A stretch of 64,000 bases of DNA. Source: Dongia sedimenti (GTDB taxonomy: Bacteria; Pseudomonadota; Alphaproteobacteria; Dongiales; Dongiaceae). The translations under genes were made by a program, and so were the position numbers. This document shows, in pieces, positions 35,477 through 43,962 of the stretch. The stretch spans positions 372,001-436,000 of the forward strand of contig JAUYVI010000001.1 in NCBI GenBank assembly GCA_030715195.1. The letters are read 5' to 3'. The notes under the pieces are model-generated. The model did no database searches. It was not told the origin of the DNA and worked only from the letters and a program-made list of their open reading frames with translations. Positions within the stretch are counted from its first letter, which is position 1. Every line of letters begins with the position of its first letter.

Positions 35477-35506
35477 TTGACAGCGCTCCGCCTCCGGTGC
35501 TTCATT
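35477..35506 (+). promoter_or_regulatory. Candidate promoter of the LacI-controlled operon
   Basis: A consensus -35 TTGACA (35477-35482) is followed 18 bp later by a weak -10, TTCATT (35501-35506). The palindromic operator begins 7 bp after it, over the expected start point. Confidence 0.45.
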
Positions 35507-35513
35507 GCAAAAA

Positions 35514-35529
35514 ATTGGAACGTTCCAAT
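35514..35529. promoter_or_regulatory. Candidate LacI-family operator
   Basis: ATTGGAACGTTCCAAT is a perfect 16-bp palindrome with the central CG usual for LacI/GalR operators. It overlaps the likely transcription start of an operon that encodes a LacI-family repressor (37648-38589). Confidence 0.65.
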
Positions 35530-35597
35530 CAAGAGAACGGAAAACTGGAAAATTTCGTCGGTTCCGGAAATCCGGTCCGGTGAAGAGACGGGGAAGC

Positions 35598-36698
35598 ATG
35601 AAGCGGTTGCGGGCGGGACTGGTCGGCGCGGGGCTGGTGGGACAGGCGGAGCACGCCTTCTACCTCTGGGAAGACCGCGAGCGTTTCGACTTCGTCGGCC
35701 TGGCCGACGCCTCGGTTGCCGTGCGCAATGCGCTGGGCGCGCGCTACGGCATCCAGCAACTGCATGCCGATCTTCCCAGCCTGCTCAAAGCCACCAAGCT
35801 CGACGCTTTGGTGATCGCGGCGCCCGATCCTTTCCATCCCGACCTCGCCGTGACCGCGCTCGAAGCCGGCCTGCACGTGCTCTGCGAGAAGCCGCTTTCG
35901 CTCACCTTGAGCGGCTGCGACCGCATCAAGGCGGCGCGCGACAAGGCCGGAAAGGTGCTGCAAGTCGCCTACATGAAGCGCCACGATCCTGCCTTCAAGA
36001 ACGCGCTGGATCTGCTGCCGAGCAAGATCGAGGACGTGAAGCTGATCTCGGTCGAAGTCAACGATCCCGACCAGAATCCCTTCGTCGCCCATCTGCCCAT
36101 GACCGTGGCCGACGATCTGCCCGCCGCTTTGCGCGACCAGTTCCGCACCGCCAATACCGCGCAGCTGAGGGAATCCGCCGGTCGCGATCCCTCTGCCGCC
36201 GGCGCCCGTGCGCTCAGCGGCGGCTTCCTCTCCTCGCTGGTGCACGATGTCGGCGTGGTGCACGGCATGCTGGCGCATCTTGACCACCAGCTGCCGGCCG
36301 AAGCGGATCACGGCTCCTTCTTCGACAACGGCGCGGGCGTCGAGCTCGGCTTCGGCCTGCCCGGCGGCGGCCGGGTGCGGATGACCCATCTCAATCTCCC
36401 CGGCGTTCCCGACTACACCGAGCGCGTCACGGTCTACTGCATCGACCGCATCATCGAGCTCGTCTTTCCCTCTCCTTATCTGCGCAACTTCCCGACCAAG
36501 CTCACCTTGCGCAAGGGCGGCGACAACATGGCGCTGGAGACCCAGGAGTTCCGGGTGTCTTACGAAGAGGCGTTCCGCGAGCAACTGCGCGCCTTCCATG
36601 CCGCGGCCTGCGGCGAAGCTCCGGTGAAGACGCCGCTCGAACAGGCGCGGCGCGATGTCGAATTCCTGATTTCCGCTTACAAGAGGGCCGAGCCATGA
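35598..36698 (+). CDS. Gfo/Idh/MocA-family oxidoreductase
   Basis: Encodes 366 residues. An N-terminal Rossmann fold (RAGLVGAGLVGQAEH) and the catalytic EKPL motif (LHVLCEKPLSLTLSG) are followed by the C-terminal Gfo/Idh substrate domain. Family members oxidise or reduce sugars, inositols and related polyols with NAD(P). The ATG at 35598 is preceded by GGGGAA and begins the Rossmann strand. It is the first gene of an operon with a sugar-isomerase-like enzyme, LacI repressor and ABC importer, suggesting oxidation of the imported substrate. Its stop overlaps the next ATG (ATGA). Confidence 0.93.
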   Translation: MKRLRAGLVGAGLVGQAEHAFYLWEDRERFDFVGLADASVAVRNALGARYGIQQLHADLPSLLKATKLDALVIAAPDPFHPDLAVTALEAGLHVLCEKPLSLTLSGCDRIKAARDKAGKVLQVAYMKRHDPAFKNALDLLPSKIEDVKLISVEVNDPDQNPFVAHLPMTVADDLPAALRDQFRTANTAQLRESAGRDPSAAGARALSGGFLSSLVHDVGVVHGMLAHLDHQLPAEADHGSFFDNGAGVELGFGLPGGGRVRMTHLNLPGVPDYTERVTVYCIDRIIELVFPSPYLRNFPTKLTLRKGGDNMALETQEFRVSYEEAFREQLRAFHAAACGEAPVKTPLEQARRDVEFLISAYKRAEP

Positions 36699-37651
36699 GA
36701 ATTGGCGTCTACTCGGATTCACTGCCGCATCTCGACCGCCGCGCGATGTTCCAATGGTGCGCCGAGCGCGGTCTCAACGACATCGAGATCGGGGTCGGCG
36801 CCTGGGGCCCCTGGCCGCGTCCACATCTCGACATCGCGACCGTCGGCTCGCAGAAGGAACGCGACACGATCGCCGGCGAGATGAAGGAGTTCGGCATCCG
36901 CTTTTCGGCGATCAACGCCGCCGGCAACCTGCTGCACCCCGATCCCGCCAAGCGCGCCGATGCCCAGGCGCGCTTCAAGGCCGCGGTCGATCTCGCCGTT
37001 TACTTCAAGGTCGATCGCGTCATCACCATGAGCGGCTGCCCGGCGGGGAAGGGCGGCGGCGCCTTGAGCATCTTCCCGTGCTGGGCCACCTCGGCCGATG
37101 ACGACAATATCTTCAAATGGCAGATGGAGAACGAGGTCGGGCCCTGGTGGCGCGAGACCTCGACCTGGCTCGCCAAGGCGGCGCCGAAGGTCATGGTCTG
37201 CCTGGAGATGCATCCCGGCGTGACCATCTTCAATTCCGCCGGCTTCGGCGAGCTCACCAAATACGTCGATCGCAATGTCGGCTTGAACCTCGATCCCAGT
37301 CATTTCTGGTGGCAGGGCATCGACCCGGTCGCTGTCGTTGAGGAGTGGGGCGACCGCATCGGCCACGCCCACGGCAAGGACACCAAGCTCTATCCGGACC
37401 GTATCAAGAAACAGGGTGTGCTGCATTTCGCGCTGCCCGATCCGGCGACGGCGCCGTGGCACTTCGTCTCCTGCGGCGAGGGCCAGGACGACGCGACCTG
37501 GGTCCGCTTCCTGAAGGCGCTCCGCAAGGCCGGCTATGACGGCGTGATCTCGATCGAGCACGAGGACCCGCGCTATGATGGCGAAGAGGGGACTTCGCGC
37601 TCCGCCGCGGGCTTGAGTCGCGCGCTGGCGCAGATGGCCGAAGCGGCATGA
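36695..37651 (+). CDS. Sugar phosphate isomerase/epimerase (xylose-isomerase-like TIM barrel)
   Basis: Encodes 318 residues of the AP-endonuclease-2 fold. Metal-ligand signatures are CLEMHPG (Glu), NLDPSHFWWQG (Asp, His) and IGHAHGKD (His), with ISIEHEDPRYDG near the end. Such enzymes isomerise, epimerise or dehydrate sugars and inositol derivatives using a divalent metal. Its start overlaps the oxidoreductase stop and its stop overlaps the LacI ATG, both as ATGA, showing a tightly coupled operon. The paired oxidoreductase suggests a keto-sugar or keto-inositol route. Confidence 0.92.
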   Translation: MRIGVYSDSLPHLDRRAMFQWCAERGLNDIEIGVGAWGPWPRPHLDIATVGSQKERDTIAGEMKEFGIRFSAINAAGNLLHPDPAKRADAQARFKAAVDLAVYFKVDRVITMSGCPAGKGGGALSIFPCWATSADDDNIFKWQMENEVGPWWRETSTWLAKAAPKVMVCLEMHPGVTIFNSAGFGELTKYVDRNVGLNLDPSHFWWQGIDPVAVVEEWGDRIGHAHGKDTKLYPDRIKKQGVLHFALPDPATAPWHFVSCGEGQDDATWVRFLKALRKAGYDGVISIEHEDPRYDGEEGTSRSAAGLSRALAQMAEAA

Positions 37652-38589
37652 CCACCCTCATGGACGTTGCCGAGCGGGCCGGCGTTTCGAAATCCACGGT
37701 TTCGAACGTCATCCGCGGCACGACCATGGTGGCGGAGGAGACGCGCCTCCGGGTACAGCGCGCCATCGCCGAGACTGGATATCACCCCAATGCGATTGCG
37801 CGGTCGCTGAAGGCGCGCACCTCCTCGGCGATCGGGATCGTCGTCCCGGACCTCACCAACCCGTTCTACGCCCAGCTCGCGGTCGGCGTGGAGCGGGCCG
37901 CCAACGCGCTGGGCTACGCGGTGCTGACCGCCAACACCGAATGCCTGCCCGAGACCGAGGAGCAGGCGGCCCGCGCCTGGATCGAGCGCCGGGTGGACGG
38001 TGTGATCATCGGCGGCATGGCCTTGGCCTCCACGCTGCCGAAGATTCTGCTCGACCGCGACATTCCGGTCATCCTCGCCTCCTTGGGCGAGTTCGACGAT
38101 CCGCGCCTCGGCGTCCTCGACCACGACGACGCCGCCGCCATGGAAGCCATTGTCGCGCATCTCTATGGGCTGGGGCACCGTCGCCTGGCCTTCGTCTCCG
38201 ATCACCTGCGCGAGCATGCCGGTGAGCGTCGTTATCTCGGCTTCAAGGCCGCGCTGAAGAAGCGCCGCCTGGTGCCGATCGCGATCGACGACGGCGCCAC
38301 CGCCGTGGTCGCGCATAACGACATGCAAGCCATCGCCACCATCGACCGGCTGGAACGCCGCGGCCTGAAGGTCCCGGACGACGTCTCGGTGGTCGGCTTC
38401 GACGATATCCCGCTGGCCTCGCACAGCCGCGTCCAGCTGACCACGGTTCGCTCCGACGCGGTCGAGATGAGCCGCCGCGCCGTCGATCTGGTGATCAAGG
38501 CGGCGCGCGCCAATCGGACGGTCTCCCATCGTGAGTTCCTGGACGTGCAATTGATCGTCCGCGCCACCACCGCGAGGCCGCGCAAATGA
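37648..38589 (+). CDS. LacI-family transcriptional repressor
   Basis: Encodes 313 residues. The N-terminal HTH (TLMDVAERAGVSKSTVSNVI) with hinge helix (YHPNAIARSLKART) is followed by a periplasmic-binding-protein-like effector domain (GIVVPDLTNPFYAQLA). It is somewhat shorter than the usual ~340 residues; the middle part between KKRRLVP and IAIDDGATAVVAHND looks compressed, perhaps by a short deletion of the effector domain. It overlaps its neighbours by 4 bp at both ends. The perfect palindrome at 35514-35529 is a probable target. Confidence 0.92.
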   Translation: MTTLMDVAERAGVSKSTVSNVIRGTTMVAEETRLRVQRAIAETGYHPNAIARSLKARTSSAIGIVVPDLTNPFYAQLAVGVERAANALGYAVLTANTECLPETEEQAARAWIERRVDGVIIGGMALASTLPKILLDRDIPVILASLGEFDDPRLGVLDHDDAAAMEAIVAHLYGLGHRRLAFVSDHLREHAGERRYLGFKAALKKRRLVPIAIDDGATAVVAHNDMQAIATIDRLERRGLKVPDDVSVVGFDDIPLASHSRVQLTTVRSDAVEMSRRAVDLVIKAARANRTVSHREFLDVQLIVRATTARPRK

Positions 38590-39680
38590 GCGGCGTGCGC
38601 TACGAGGGGATCGAAAAGCGCTTCGAGGCCTTCACGGCGCTCCACGCTCTCAATCTCGACATCCCCGACCGCACCTTCCTGGCCTTGCTCGGCCCCTCGG
38701 GCTGCGGCAAGACCACTGCGCTCCGCATCCTCGCCGGCCTCGAGACGCCGACCGCCGGCAAGGTCATCATCGGCGACCGCGACGTTACGCGCCTGCAACC
38801 GCGCGACCGGGACGTCGCCATGGTGTTCCAGTCCTATGCGCTCTATCCGCATATGACCATCGCCGACAACATCGGCTATCCGCTGCGGATCCGCAACGTG
38901 GATGCCGCGACCCGCGCGAAGAAGATCGCCGAGGTCGCGCAAGCCCTGGAGATCGACCCGCTGCTGGATCGGCATCCGCGGCAGCTCTCCGGCGGCCAGC
39001 GCCAGCGCGTGGCGCTCGCGCGCGCCATCGTGCGCGATCCCGCCGCCTTCTTGATGGACGAGCCGCTCTCCAACCTCGACGCGCGGCTCCGCCTCTCCAT
39101 GCGCGGCGAGATCAAGCGGCTCTGCCACCGCCTCGGCGCGACCACGATCTACGTGACCCACGACCAGGCGGAGGCGCTCACCATGGCCGACCTGGTCGCG
39201 GTCATGCGCCAGGGCGAGCTGCAGCAACTGGCGCCGCCCGCCGATGTCTATGAGCGCCCGGCCAACCGCTTCGTGGCGCTCTTCGTCGGCAACCCGCCGA
39301 TGAACGTGCTGCGGGCCGAAGTGAGCGAGCAGGGCATTCATGTCGCCGGCGCCACCGTGCCGATCGACGGGGCTCGGCACCAGCGCTGCCTGGCCTCCGC
39401 CATCACCGAGCTCGGCATCCGGCCCGAGGACATCCGCCTTGCCGCGCCGGGCAGCCCCGGCGCGCTGAGCGGCGAAGTGTATGTGGTCGAGCCGATGGGC
39501 AACGAGACCCTGGTCGATGTGCGCTTCGGCGACGAGCGGGTGACTCTGCGGGCGGCGAAGGGCTTCACCGCCGCGATCGGCTCCACGCTCGGGGTCGCGT
39601 TCGACGCGGCCGACGCCTGTTTCTTCGATTCATCCGGTTCGACCAAAGTGCATCGCGCGCGCAACGGGGAGGCGGGCTGA
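38586..39680 (+). CDS. Carbohydrate ABC transporter ATPase (MalK/UgpC type)
   Basis: Encodes 364 residues. Walker A is GPSGCGKTTALRIL, the signature is [16 protein letters not shown], Walker B is FLMDEPLSNLDARL and the switch histidine lies in YVTHDQAEALTMAD. A C-terminal TOBE/OB regulatory domain (IGIRPEDIRLAAPG-like) follows. It energises the importer whose binding protein and permeases start at 40812. It could also serve the ATPase-less importer at 15127-18294, as MsmX-type shared ATPases do elsewhere. It overlaps LacI by 4 bp and the next gene by 1 bp. Confidence 0.94.
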   Translation: MSGVRYEGIEKRFEAFTALHALNLDIPDRTFLALLGPSGCGKTTALRILAGLETPTAGKVIIGDRDVTRLQPRDRDVAMVFQSYALYPHMTIADNIGYPLRIRNVDAATRAKKIAEVAQALEIDPLLDRHPRQLSGGQRQRVALARAIVRDPAAFLMDEPLSNLDARLRLSMRGEIKRLCHRLGATTIYVTHDQAEALTMADLVAVMRQGELQQLAPPADVYERPANRFVALFVGNPPMNVLRAEVSEQGIHVAGATVPIDGARHQRCLASAITELGIRPEDIRLAAPGSPGALSGEVYVVEPMGNETLVDVRFGDERVTLRAAKGFTAAIGSTLGVAFDAADACFFDSSGSTKVHRARNGEAG

Positions 39681-40690
39681 TGGACGACACCCTGCATGGA
39701 ACGCGCGACCCGCGCGGCAACTGGAAGCCGCTGGCGCGCATCGGCTACCCGGCGGTCTTTGTCTGGCCGCTCCAGCCGGTCGGCTTGCTGCGCTGGCTGT
39801 TCGGATGGTCCGGCTATCTGCTGCCTTGGAACCTGTTCTATGCCGCGATCGCCGTCGCCTGCTGGACCTTTCTGACGCCGCCGCTGGAGACGATGCGCAG
39901 TTTCGCGCCCGCCTGGATTGCCTGGCTGTTCCTGCGCAACGCCGCCCTCGCGATCCTGTTCTTCGGCGCGTTTCATTTTTATCTCTACACCCGCCGCGCC
40001 CAGGGCAGCGCCTACAAGTACAACGCCAAGTGGCTCGACGAGGACAGCCCCCGATTCCTGTTCCGCAGCCAGATCCTCGACAACCTGACCTGGAGCCTGG
40101 CCAGCGGCGTCACGATCTGGACCGGTTATGAAGCCGTGACGCTCTGGGCCTTCGCCAACGGGATCATTCCGTTCGTGAGCTGGGAGGCGCATCCGGTCTA
40201 CAATTTCCTGCTGCTGTTGCTGATCCCGCTCTACCGCGAGGTCCATTTCTACTGCGTCCACCGCCTCATTCATTGGCCGCCGCTCTATCGGGTCGTGCAC
40301 CGGCTGCACCACAACAACGTCAATCCCGGCCCGTGGTCGGGTCTCGCGATGCATCCACTGGAGCATCTGCTCTATTTCTCCTGCGTGCTGGTGCATTGGA
40401 TCGTTCCATCGCATCCGCTGCATGCCCTGTTCAACCTGTTGCATGCCGGCATCTCGCCGGCGCCCGCGCATAGCGGATTCGACCGGGTGATGCTGGGCAA
40501 GCGCGGCCTCGCGATGGAGGGCTACGCCCACTATCTCCATCACAAGTTCTTCGAGTGCAATTACGCCGACGGGGCGATCCCGCTCGACCGGTGGTTCGGC
40601 ACGTTCCACGACGGATCACCCGAAGCGCATGCGGCGATGACCCGCCGCATCACGGCGCGCAACGCCGATCGCAGGAGCCGCGCCGCGTGA
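39680..40690 (+). CDS. Sterol desaturase/fatty acid hydroxylase family membrane protein
   Basis: Encodes 336 residues with several membrane helices and the di-iron histidine boxes of the family: HRLIH, HRLHHNN, HPLEH and HYLHHKF. Known members hydroxylate or desaturate sterols, carotenoids or lipids using O2. It is out of place here: it starts in the last base of the ABC ATPase gene and ends 121 bp before the binding-protein gene, inside a sugar-type operon. The ATG at 39680 is fixed by that overlap. Codon use matches its neighbours. The substrate may be the imported compound or a lipid linked to it. Confidence 0.93.
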   Translation: MDDTLHGTRDPRGNWKPLARIGYPAVFVWPLQPVGLLRWLFGWSGYLLPWNLFYAAIAVACWTFLTPPLETMRSFAPAWIAWLFLRNAALAILFFGAFHFYLYTRRAQGSAYKYNAKWLDEDSPRFLFRSQILDNLTWSLASGVTIWTGYEAVTLWAFANGIIPFVSWEAHPVYNFLLLLLIPLYREVHFYCVHRLIHWPPLYRVVHRLHHNNVNPGPWSGLAMHPLEHLLYFSCVLVHWIVPSHPLHALFNLLHAGISPAPAHSGFDRVMLGKRGLAMEGYAHYLHHKFFECNYADGAIPLDRWFGTFHDGSPEAHAAMTRRITARNADRRSRAA

Positions 40691-40710
40691 CGCGACAACT
40701 GATCAAGCAA

Positions 40711-40762
40711 TTCCGCCGCCGATCCACAATGACTGGATGGCCCGTTGCAAGAACCGGCGGAA
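40711..40762. repeat. Inverted repeat between desaturase and binding-protein genes
   Basis: TTCCGCCG (40711-40718) and CGGCGGAA (40755-40762) pair across 36 bases. Such structures often protect or process the mRNA upstream of a highly expressed binding-protein gene. Confidence 0.35.
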
Positions 40763-40811
40763 CGACGGGCACCAAGCAGATGCACGACGCACCATACAGG
40801 GAGGGTGAACG

Positions 40812-42143
40812 ATGACTGCTACCAAGAAGACCCGGCAAGGCTTCAGCCGCCGGAAAGTCCTGAAAGGCGGTGCCAGCCTCGCAATCGGCTCGACGCTGAT
40901 GACGTCGCTGATCCGCACCACCCCGGCGCGCGCCGCCGGCGGCAAGGTGATCATCGGCGCCTTCGCCGATGGCGGTCTTGCGCCGTTCAAGAACAAGATC
41001 ATCCCGCTGGCCAAGGCGGAAGGCGGCTTCGACGTCGAGTTCCTCGAGGACGAATACGGCGTCACGCTGGAGAAGTGGTTTGCCGATGCGCAGAACTCCG
41101 CCGGGCAGTACGACATCTACCTGCTGGACGATCCGTGGGTCCCGCAGTTCGGCGCGGCTGAGGTGCTGGAAGACCTCGGCGCCGCAGGCCTCGACGGTTC
41201 CGACAAGGACTGGATCGCCCCGATGTTCGACATGGGGTATTGGCCGCCGCAGTCTGGTCCACGCGTAAAGGGCTTCGAGTCCGCCGACCCCAAGCTGATC
41301 TGCGTGCCGTTCGTCGGCGACTTGCAGACGCTGACCTATCGCAATGACGTCTATGGCAATGCGCCGCCGGCGACTTGGGACGAACTGATCGCCAAGGGCA
41401 AGGAAGGCGTCGCGGCCGGAAAGATCAAGTATCCTGTGGTGTTCCGCGGCGTCTCGGGCGGTCCGATCATCGCGAGCTGGTCGCCGATCCTGCTGTCCTT
41501 CGGCGGCGACTACTTCGACGACAAGTGGAATCCGATCTTCAACAACGAGGCCGGCAAGGCCGCGGCCGACTTCTTCGTCGGCACCATGAAGGCGAACTCG
41601 GCGGCCGGTGTGGTCGAGTTCGATTCCGACCAGGAGGGTGCGGCGATTCTCGGCGGCGATGCGGGCGCCATCATCCAGTATTCCGGCAATGCCATCAAAT
41701 CCGACGATCCCGCGGCATCGAAGATCGTCGGCAAGCTCGACTTCGGCGTCGTGCCGAAGCAGGTGAAGGCGATCTCGCAGATGGGCATCTTCATTGCCGG
41801 CGTACCGAAAGCCGCGCCGAACAAGGCCAACGCGATCGAGTTCCTGAAGTGGTATACCAGCGGCGCGACGCAAGCGAAACTCGCTGAAGCCGGTTCCATT
41901 CCCGTGAAGCGCTCCGGCTTCGCCGTGGAGAAGCCGGGCAACCGCCTGATCCCCGTCGCCTTGCAGCAACTCGATGCCGGATGCCTGCCACGGCCGCGCA
42001 CCCCGGACTGGTCGAAGGTCGAGGAACTGATCGGCATCCAGCTCAACAAGGCGCTGCAGGCCGGCTCCGGCGGCGGTGCCGCGATGGACGTCGCGGCCGG
42101 TCAGGTGAAGGACTACCTGACCCAAGCCGGATACTACAAGTAA
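40812..42143 (+). CDS. Extracellular solute-binding protein of an ABC importer
   Basis: Encodes 443 residues of the family 1 binding proteins. The leader has a twin-arginine motif (SRRKVLKGG) and is cut near ARAAG. The ATG at 40812 has GGAGG 7-8 bp upstream. The mature protein contains DIYLLDDPWVPQFG and LQTLTYRNDVYG typical of sugar-binding members. It precedes two permeases in the LacI-regulated operon. The substrate is unknown. Permease and ATPase types point to a sugar or polyol, while the nearby desaturase homologue hints at something more hydrophobic. Confidence 0.93.
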   Translation: MTATKKTRQGFSRRKVLKGGASLAIGSTLMTSLIRTTPARAAGGKVIIGAFADGGLAPFKNKIIPLAKAEGGFDVEFLEDEYGVTLEKWFADAQNSAGQYDIYLLDDPWVPQFGAAEVLEDLGAAGLDGSDKDWIAPMFDMGYWPPQSGPRVKGFESADPKLICVPFVGDLQTLTYRNDVYGNAPPATWDELIAKGKEGVAAGKIKYPVVFRGVSGGPIIASWSPILLSFGGDYFDDKWNPIFNNEAGKAAADFFVGTMKANSAAGVVEFDSDQEGAAILGGDAGAIIQYSGNAIKSDDPAASKIVGKLDFGVVPKQVKAISQMGIFIAGVPKAAPNKANAIEFLKWYTSGATQAKLAEAGSIPVKRSGFAVEKPGNRLIPVALQQLDAGCLPRPRTPDWSKVEELIGIQLNKALQAGSGGGAAMDVAAGQVKDYLTQAGYYK

Positions 42144-42153
42144 ACGGGTCTGA

Positions 42154-43077
42154 ATGACCGACGTGGTCAAACGCGGAACCACGATGCGCCGCCGGGAACG
42201 GCTGCAGGGCGCGGGGATGGATTTGGCGCTCCCCTACCTGCTGCTCGCCCCGGCGGTGCTGATCGTGCTCGCCGTCCTGGTCTATCCGCTCTGGGACGGG
42301 CTGCGCGCGAGCCTGATGTTCTACCGCTACGGCAAGCCGCTCGACTTCGTCGGCCTCGACAACTACATCCAGCTTTGGACCGACCCGCAGTTCCTGAACT
42401 CGCTCTGGGTCACCGTCCGCTTCGTCTTCTTCTCCGTCGCCCTCGAAACCATTCTCGGCCTGGCACTGGCGCTGTTCTGCCTGCGCGAGTTCTACGGCAT
42501 TCGCATCCTGCGCACGATCCTGATCATCCCGATGGTGATCACCCCGGTCGTGGTCGCGATCGTGTTCCGCCTGATCTATGCCAGCGATGCCGGCATGCTG
42601 ACCGCCTTCTCCGAGGCGATGGGCGGCGGCCAGGTCCAGATCCTGGGCGATCCCTTGAAGGCCTTCACCGGCCTGGTCGTGCTCGACGTCTGGGAATGGA
42701 CGCCGCTGATGTTCCTGATCCTGCTGGCCGGCCTGCAATCCCTGCCGCAAGAGCCGTTCGAGGCCGCGCGGGTCGATGGCGCGGGGCCCTGGCGCACCTT
42801 CGTCGATCACACCCTGCCGATGCTCCGGCCGGTCCTCGCCATCGCGATCGTGCTCCGGACCATCGACGCTTTCGGCACCTTCGACCAGGTCTTCGTGCTG
42901 ACCCGGGGCGGCCCGGGCGAGGCGACCCGTTTGCTGCCGATCCTCGGTTACGAGATGGCCTTCAAGTTCCAGCAGACCGGCTATGCCGCGGCCTTGTTCG
43001 TCACCATCGGCCTGATCATCCTCGCCTTCGCACTGTTCGCCGTGCGCATGCTGAAGCGGGCGGGGCCGGATACATGA
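42154..43077 (+). CDS. Sugar ABC transporter permease (MalF/UgpA type)
   Basis: Encodes 307 residues with six predicted helices, the first being LPYLLLAPAVLIVLAVLVYPL. The EAA loop EAARVDGAGPWRTFVDHTLP is intact and contacts the ATPase. It starts 10 bp after the binding-protein stop and overlaps the second permease by 4 bp (ATGA at 43074). It forms the membrane channel together with that protein. Confidence 0.93.
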   Translation: MTDVVKRGTTMRRRERLQGAGMDLALPYLLLAPAVLIVLAVLVYPLWDGLRASLMFYRYGKPLDFVGLDNYIQLWTDPQFLNSLWVTVRFVFFSVALETILGLALALFCLREFYGIRILRTILIIPMVITPVVVAIVFRLIYASDAGMLTAFSEAMGGGQVQILGDPLKAFTGLVVLDVWEWTPLMFLILLAGLQSLPQEPFEAARVDGAGPWRTFVDHTLPMLRPVLAIAIVLRTIDAFGTFDQVFVLTRGGPGEATRLLPILGYEMAFKFQQTGYAAALFVTIGLIILAFALFAVRMLKRAGPDT

Positions 43078-43904
43078 CGCCCAATTGGAAGCTCTCCCTC
43101 ACCCGCGCCGCGATCTTCGTCCTGATCCTGGGCGTCGTGCTGCTGCCGATCTACTGGATGGTCGCCGCCTCCTTCAAGTCGAATGCCGAGATCACCCAGG
43201 ATGCGACGCTCTATCCCCATGTCTGGACCTTCGACAACTACATCCGCCTGTTCTCGGAGAAGGAGTTCGCCAACTACCTCGTCAACTCGCTGGTCGCGAC
43301 GGTCGTCTCGGTCGTGCTGGCGCTGATCGCCGGTTCGCTCGGCGCCTATGCGATTGCGCGGTTCCACTTGAAATATCGGCTGGAGCGCAAGATCGGCCTC
43401 TCGCTGCTCACCCTTCGCATCGTGCCGCCGGTGGTGATCCTGATCCCGGTCTATCTCTTGATGCTGAGCCTCAAATTGCTCGACACCTGGCTGGGCCTGA
43501 TCATCACCTACACCGCCTTCAACATCACCTTCTGCGTCTGGATGATGGAGAGCTTCTTCCGCGAGATCCCGGTCGATCTCGAGGAGGCCGCCATGGTGGA
43601 CGGCGACAGCCGCTTCACCGCCTTCCGCCGCATCGCCCTTCCGCTCGCGGCACCCGGTCTCGCGGCCACTGCGATCTTCGCCGTCATCGTCACCTTCAAC
43701 GAGTTCCTGTTCGCCTTGGCGCTGACCGCGACTCCCAGGGCCATGACCATGCCGCGCGGCACCGCCACCCTGATCGGCCGCATCGACACCGACTGGGCCT
43801 CGATGTCCGCCGCCGGAGTCCTCGGCGCCCTGCCGATCGTCGTCTTCGCGCTGCTGGTGCAACGGCACCTGGTCCGCGGCCTGACGATGGGCGCGGTGAA
43901 GTAG
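43074..43904 (+). CDS. Carbohydrate ABC transporter permease (MalG type)
   Basis: Encodes 276 residues with six predicted helices, beginning AAIFVLILGVVLLPIYWMVA. The EAA loop is EEAAMVDGDSRFTAFRRIAL. The ATG at 43074 overlaps the upstream permease stop, which rules out the longer open reading that runs through that permease. It is the last transport gene of the operon. glgX follows after 58 bp on the same strand with its own ribosome-binding site. Confidence 0.93.
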   Translation: MTPNWKLSLTRAAIFVLILGVVLLPIYWMVAASFKSNAEITQDATLYPHVWTFDNYIRLFSEKEFANYLVNSLVATVVSVVLALIAGSLGAYAIARFHLKYRLERKIGLSLLTLRIVPPVVILIPVYLLMLSLKLLDTWLGLIITYTAFNITFCVWMMESFFREIPVDLEEAAMVDGDSRFTAFRRIALPLAAPGLAATAIFAVIVTFNEFLFALALTATPRAMTMPRGTATLIGRIDTDWASMSAAGVLGALPIVVFALLVQRHLVRGLTMGAVK

Positions 43905-43962
43905 GCAACCATCCCGCCTCGACCGGCGTTTATCCCCGTCTCCCAGCGACGAGGATCGAATC

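Larger units (their letters stand above)
35287..35597. other. 311-bp intergenic region with hairpins, hexamer repeat and promoter
   Basis: No gene is supported. In order it holds: a GTCCGC-CCAT-GCGGAC hairpin (35371-35386); a short GCATCT-type hexamer repeat (about 35405-35430); a REP-like palindrome (35435-35469); a promoter-like TTGACA (35477-35482); and a 16-bp perfect palindrome (35514-35529). The oxidoreductase start follows. Confidence 0.6.
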
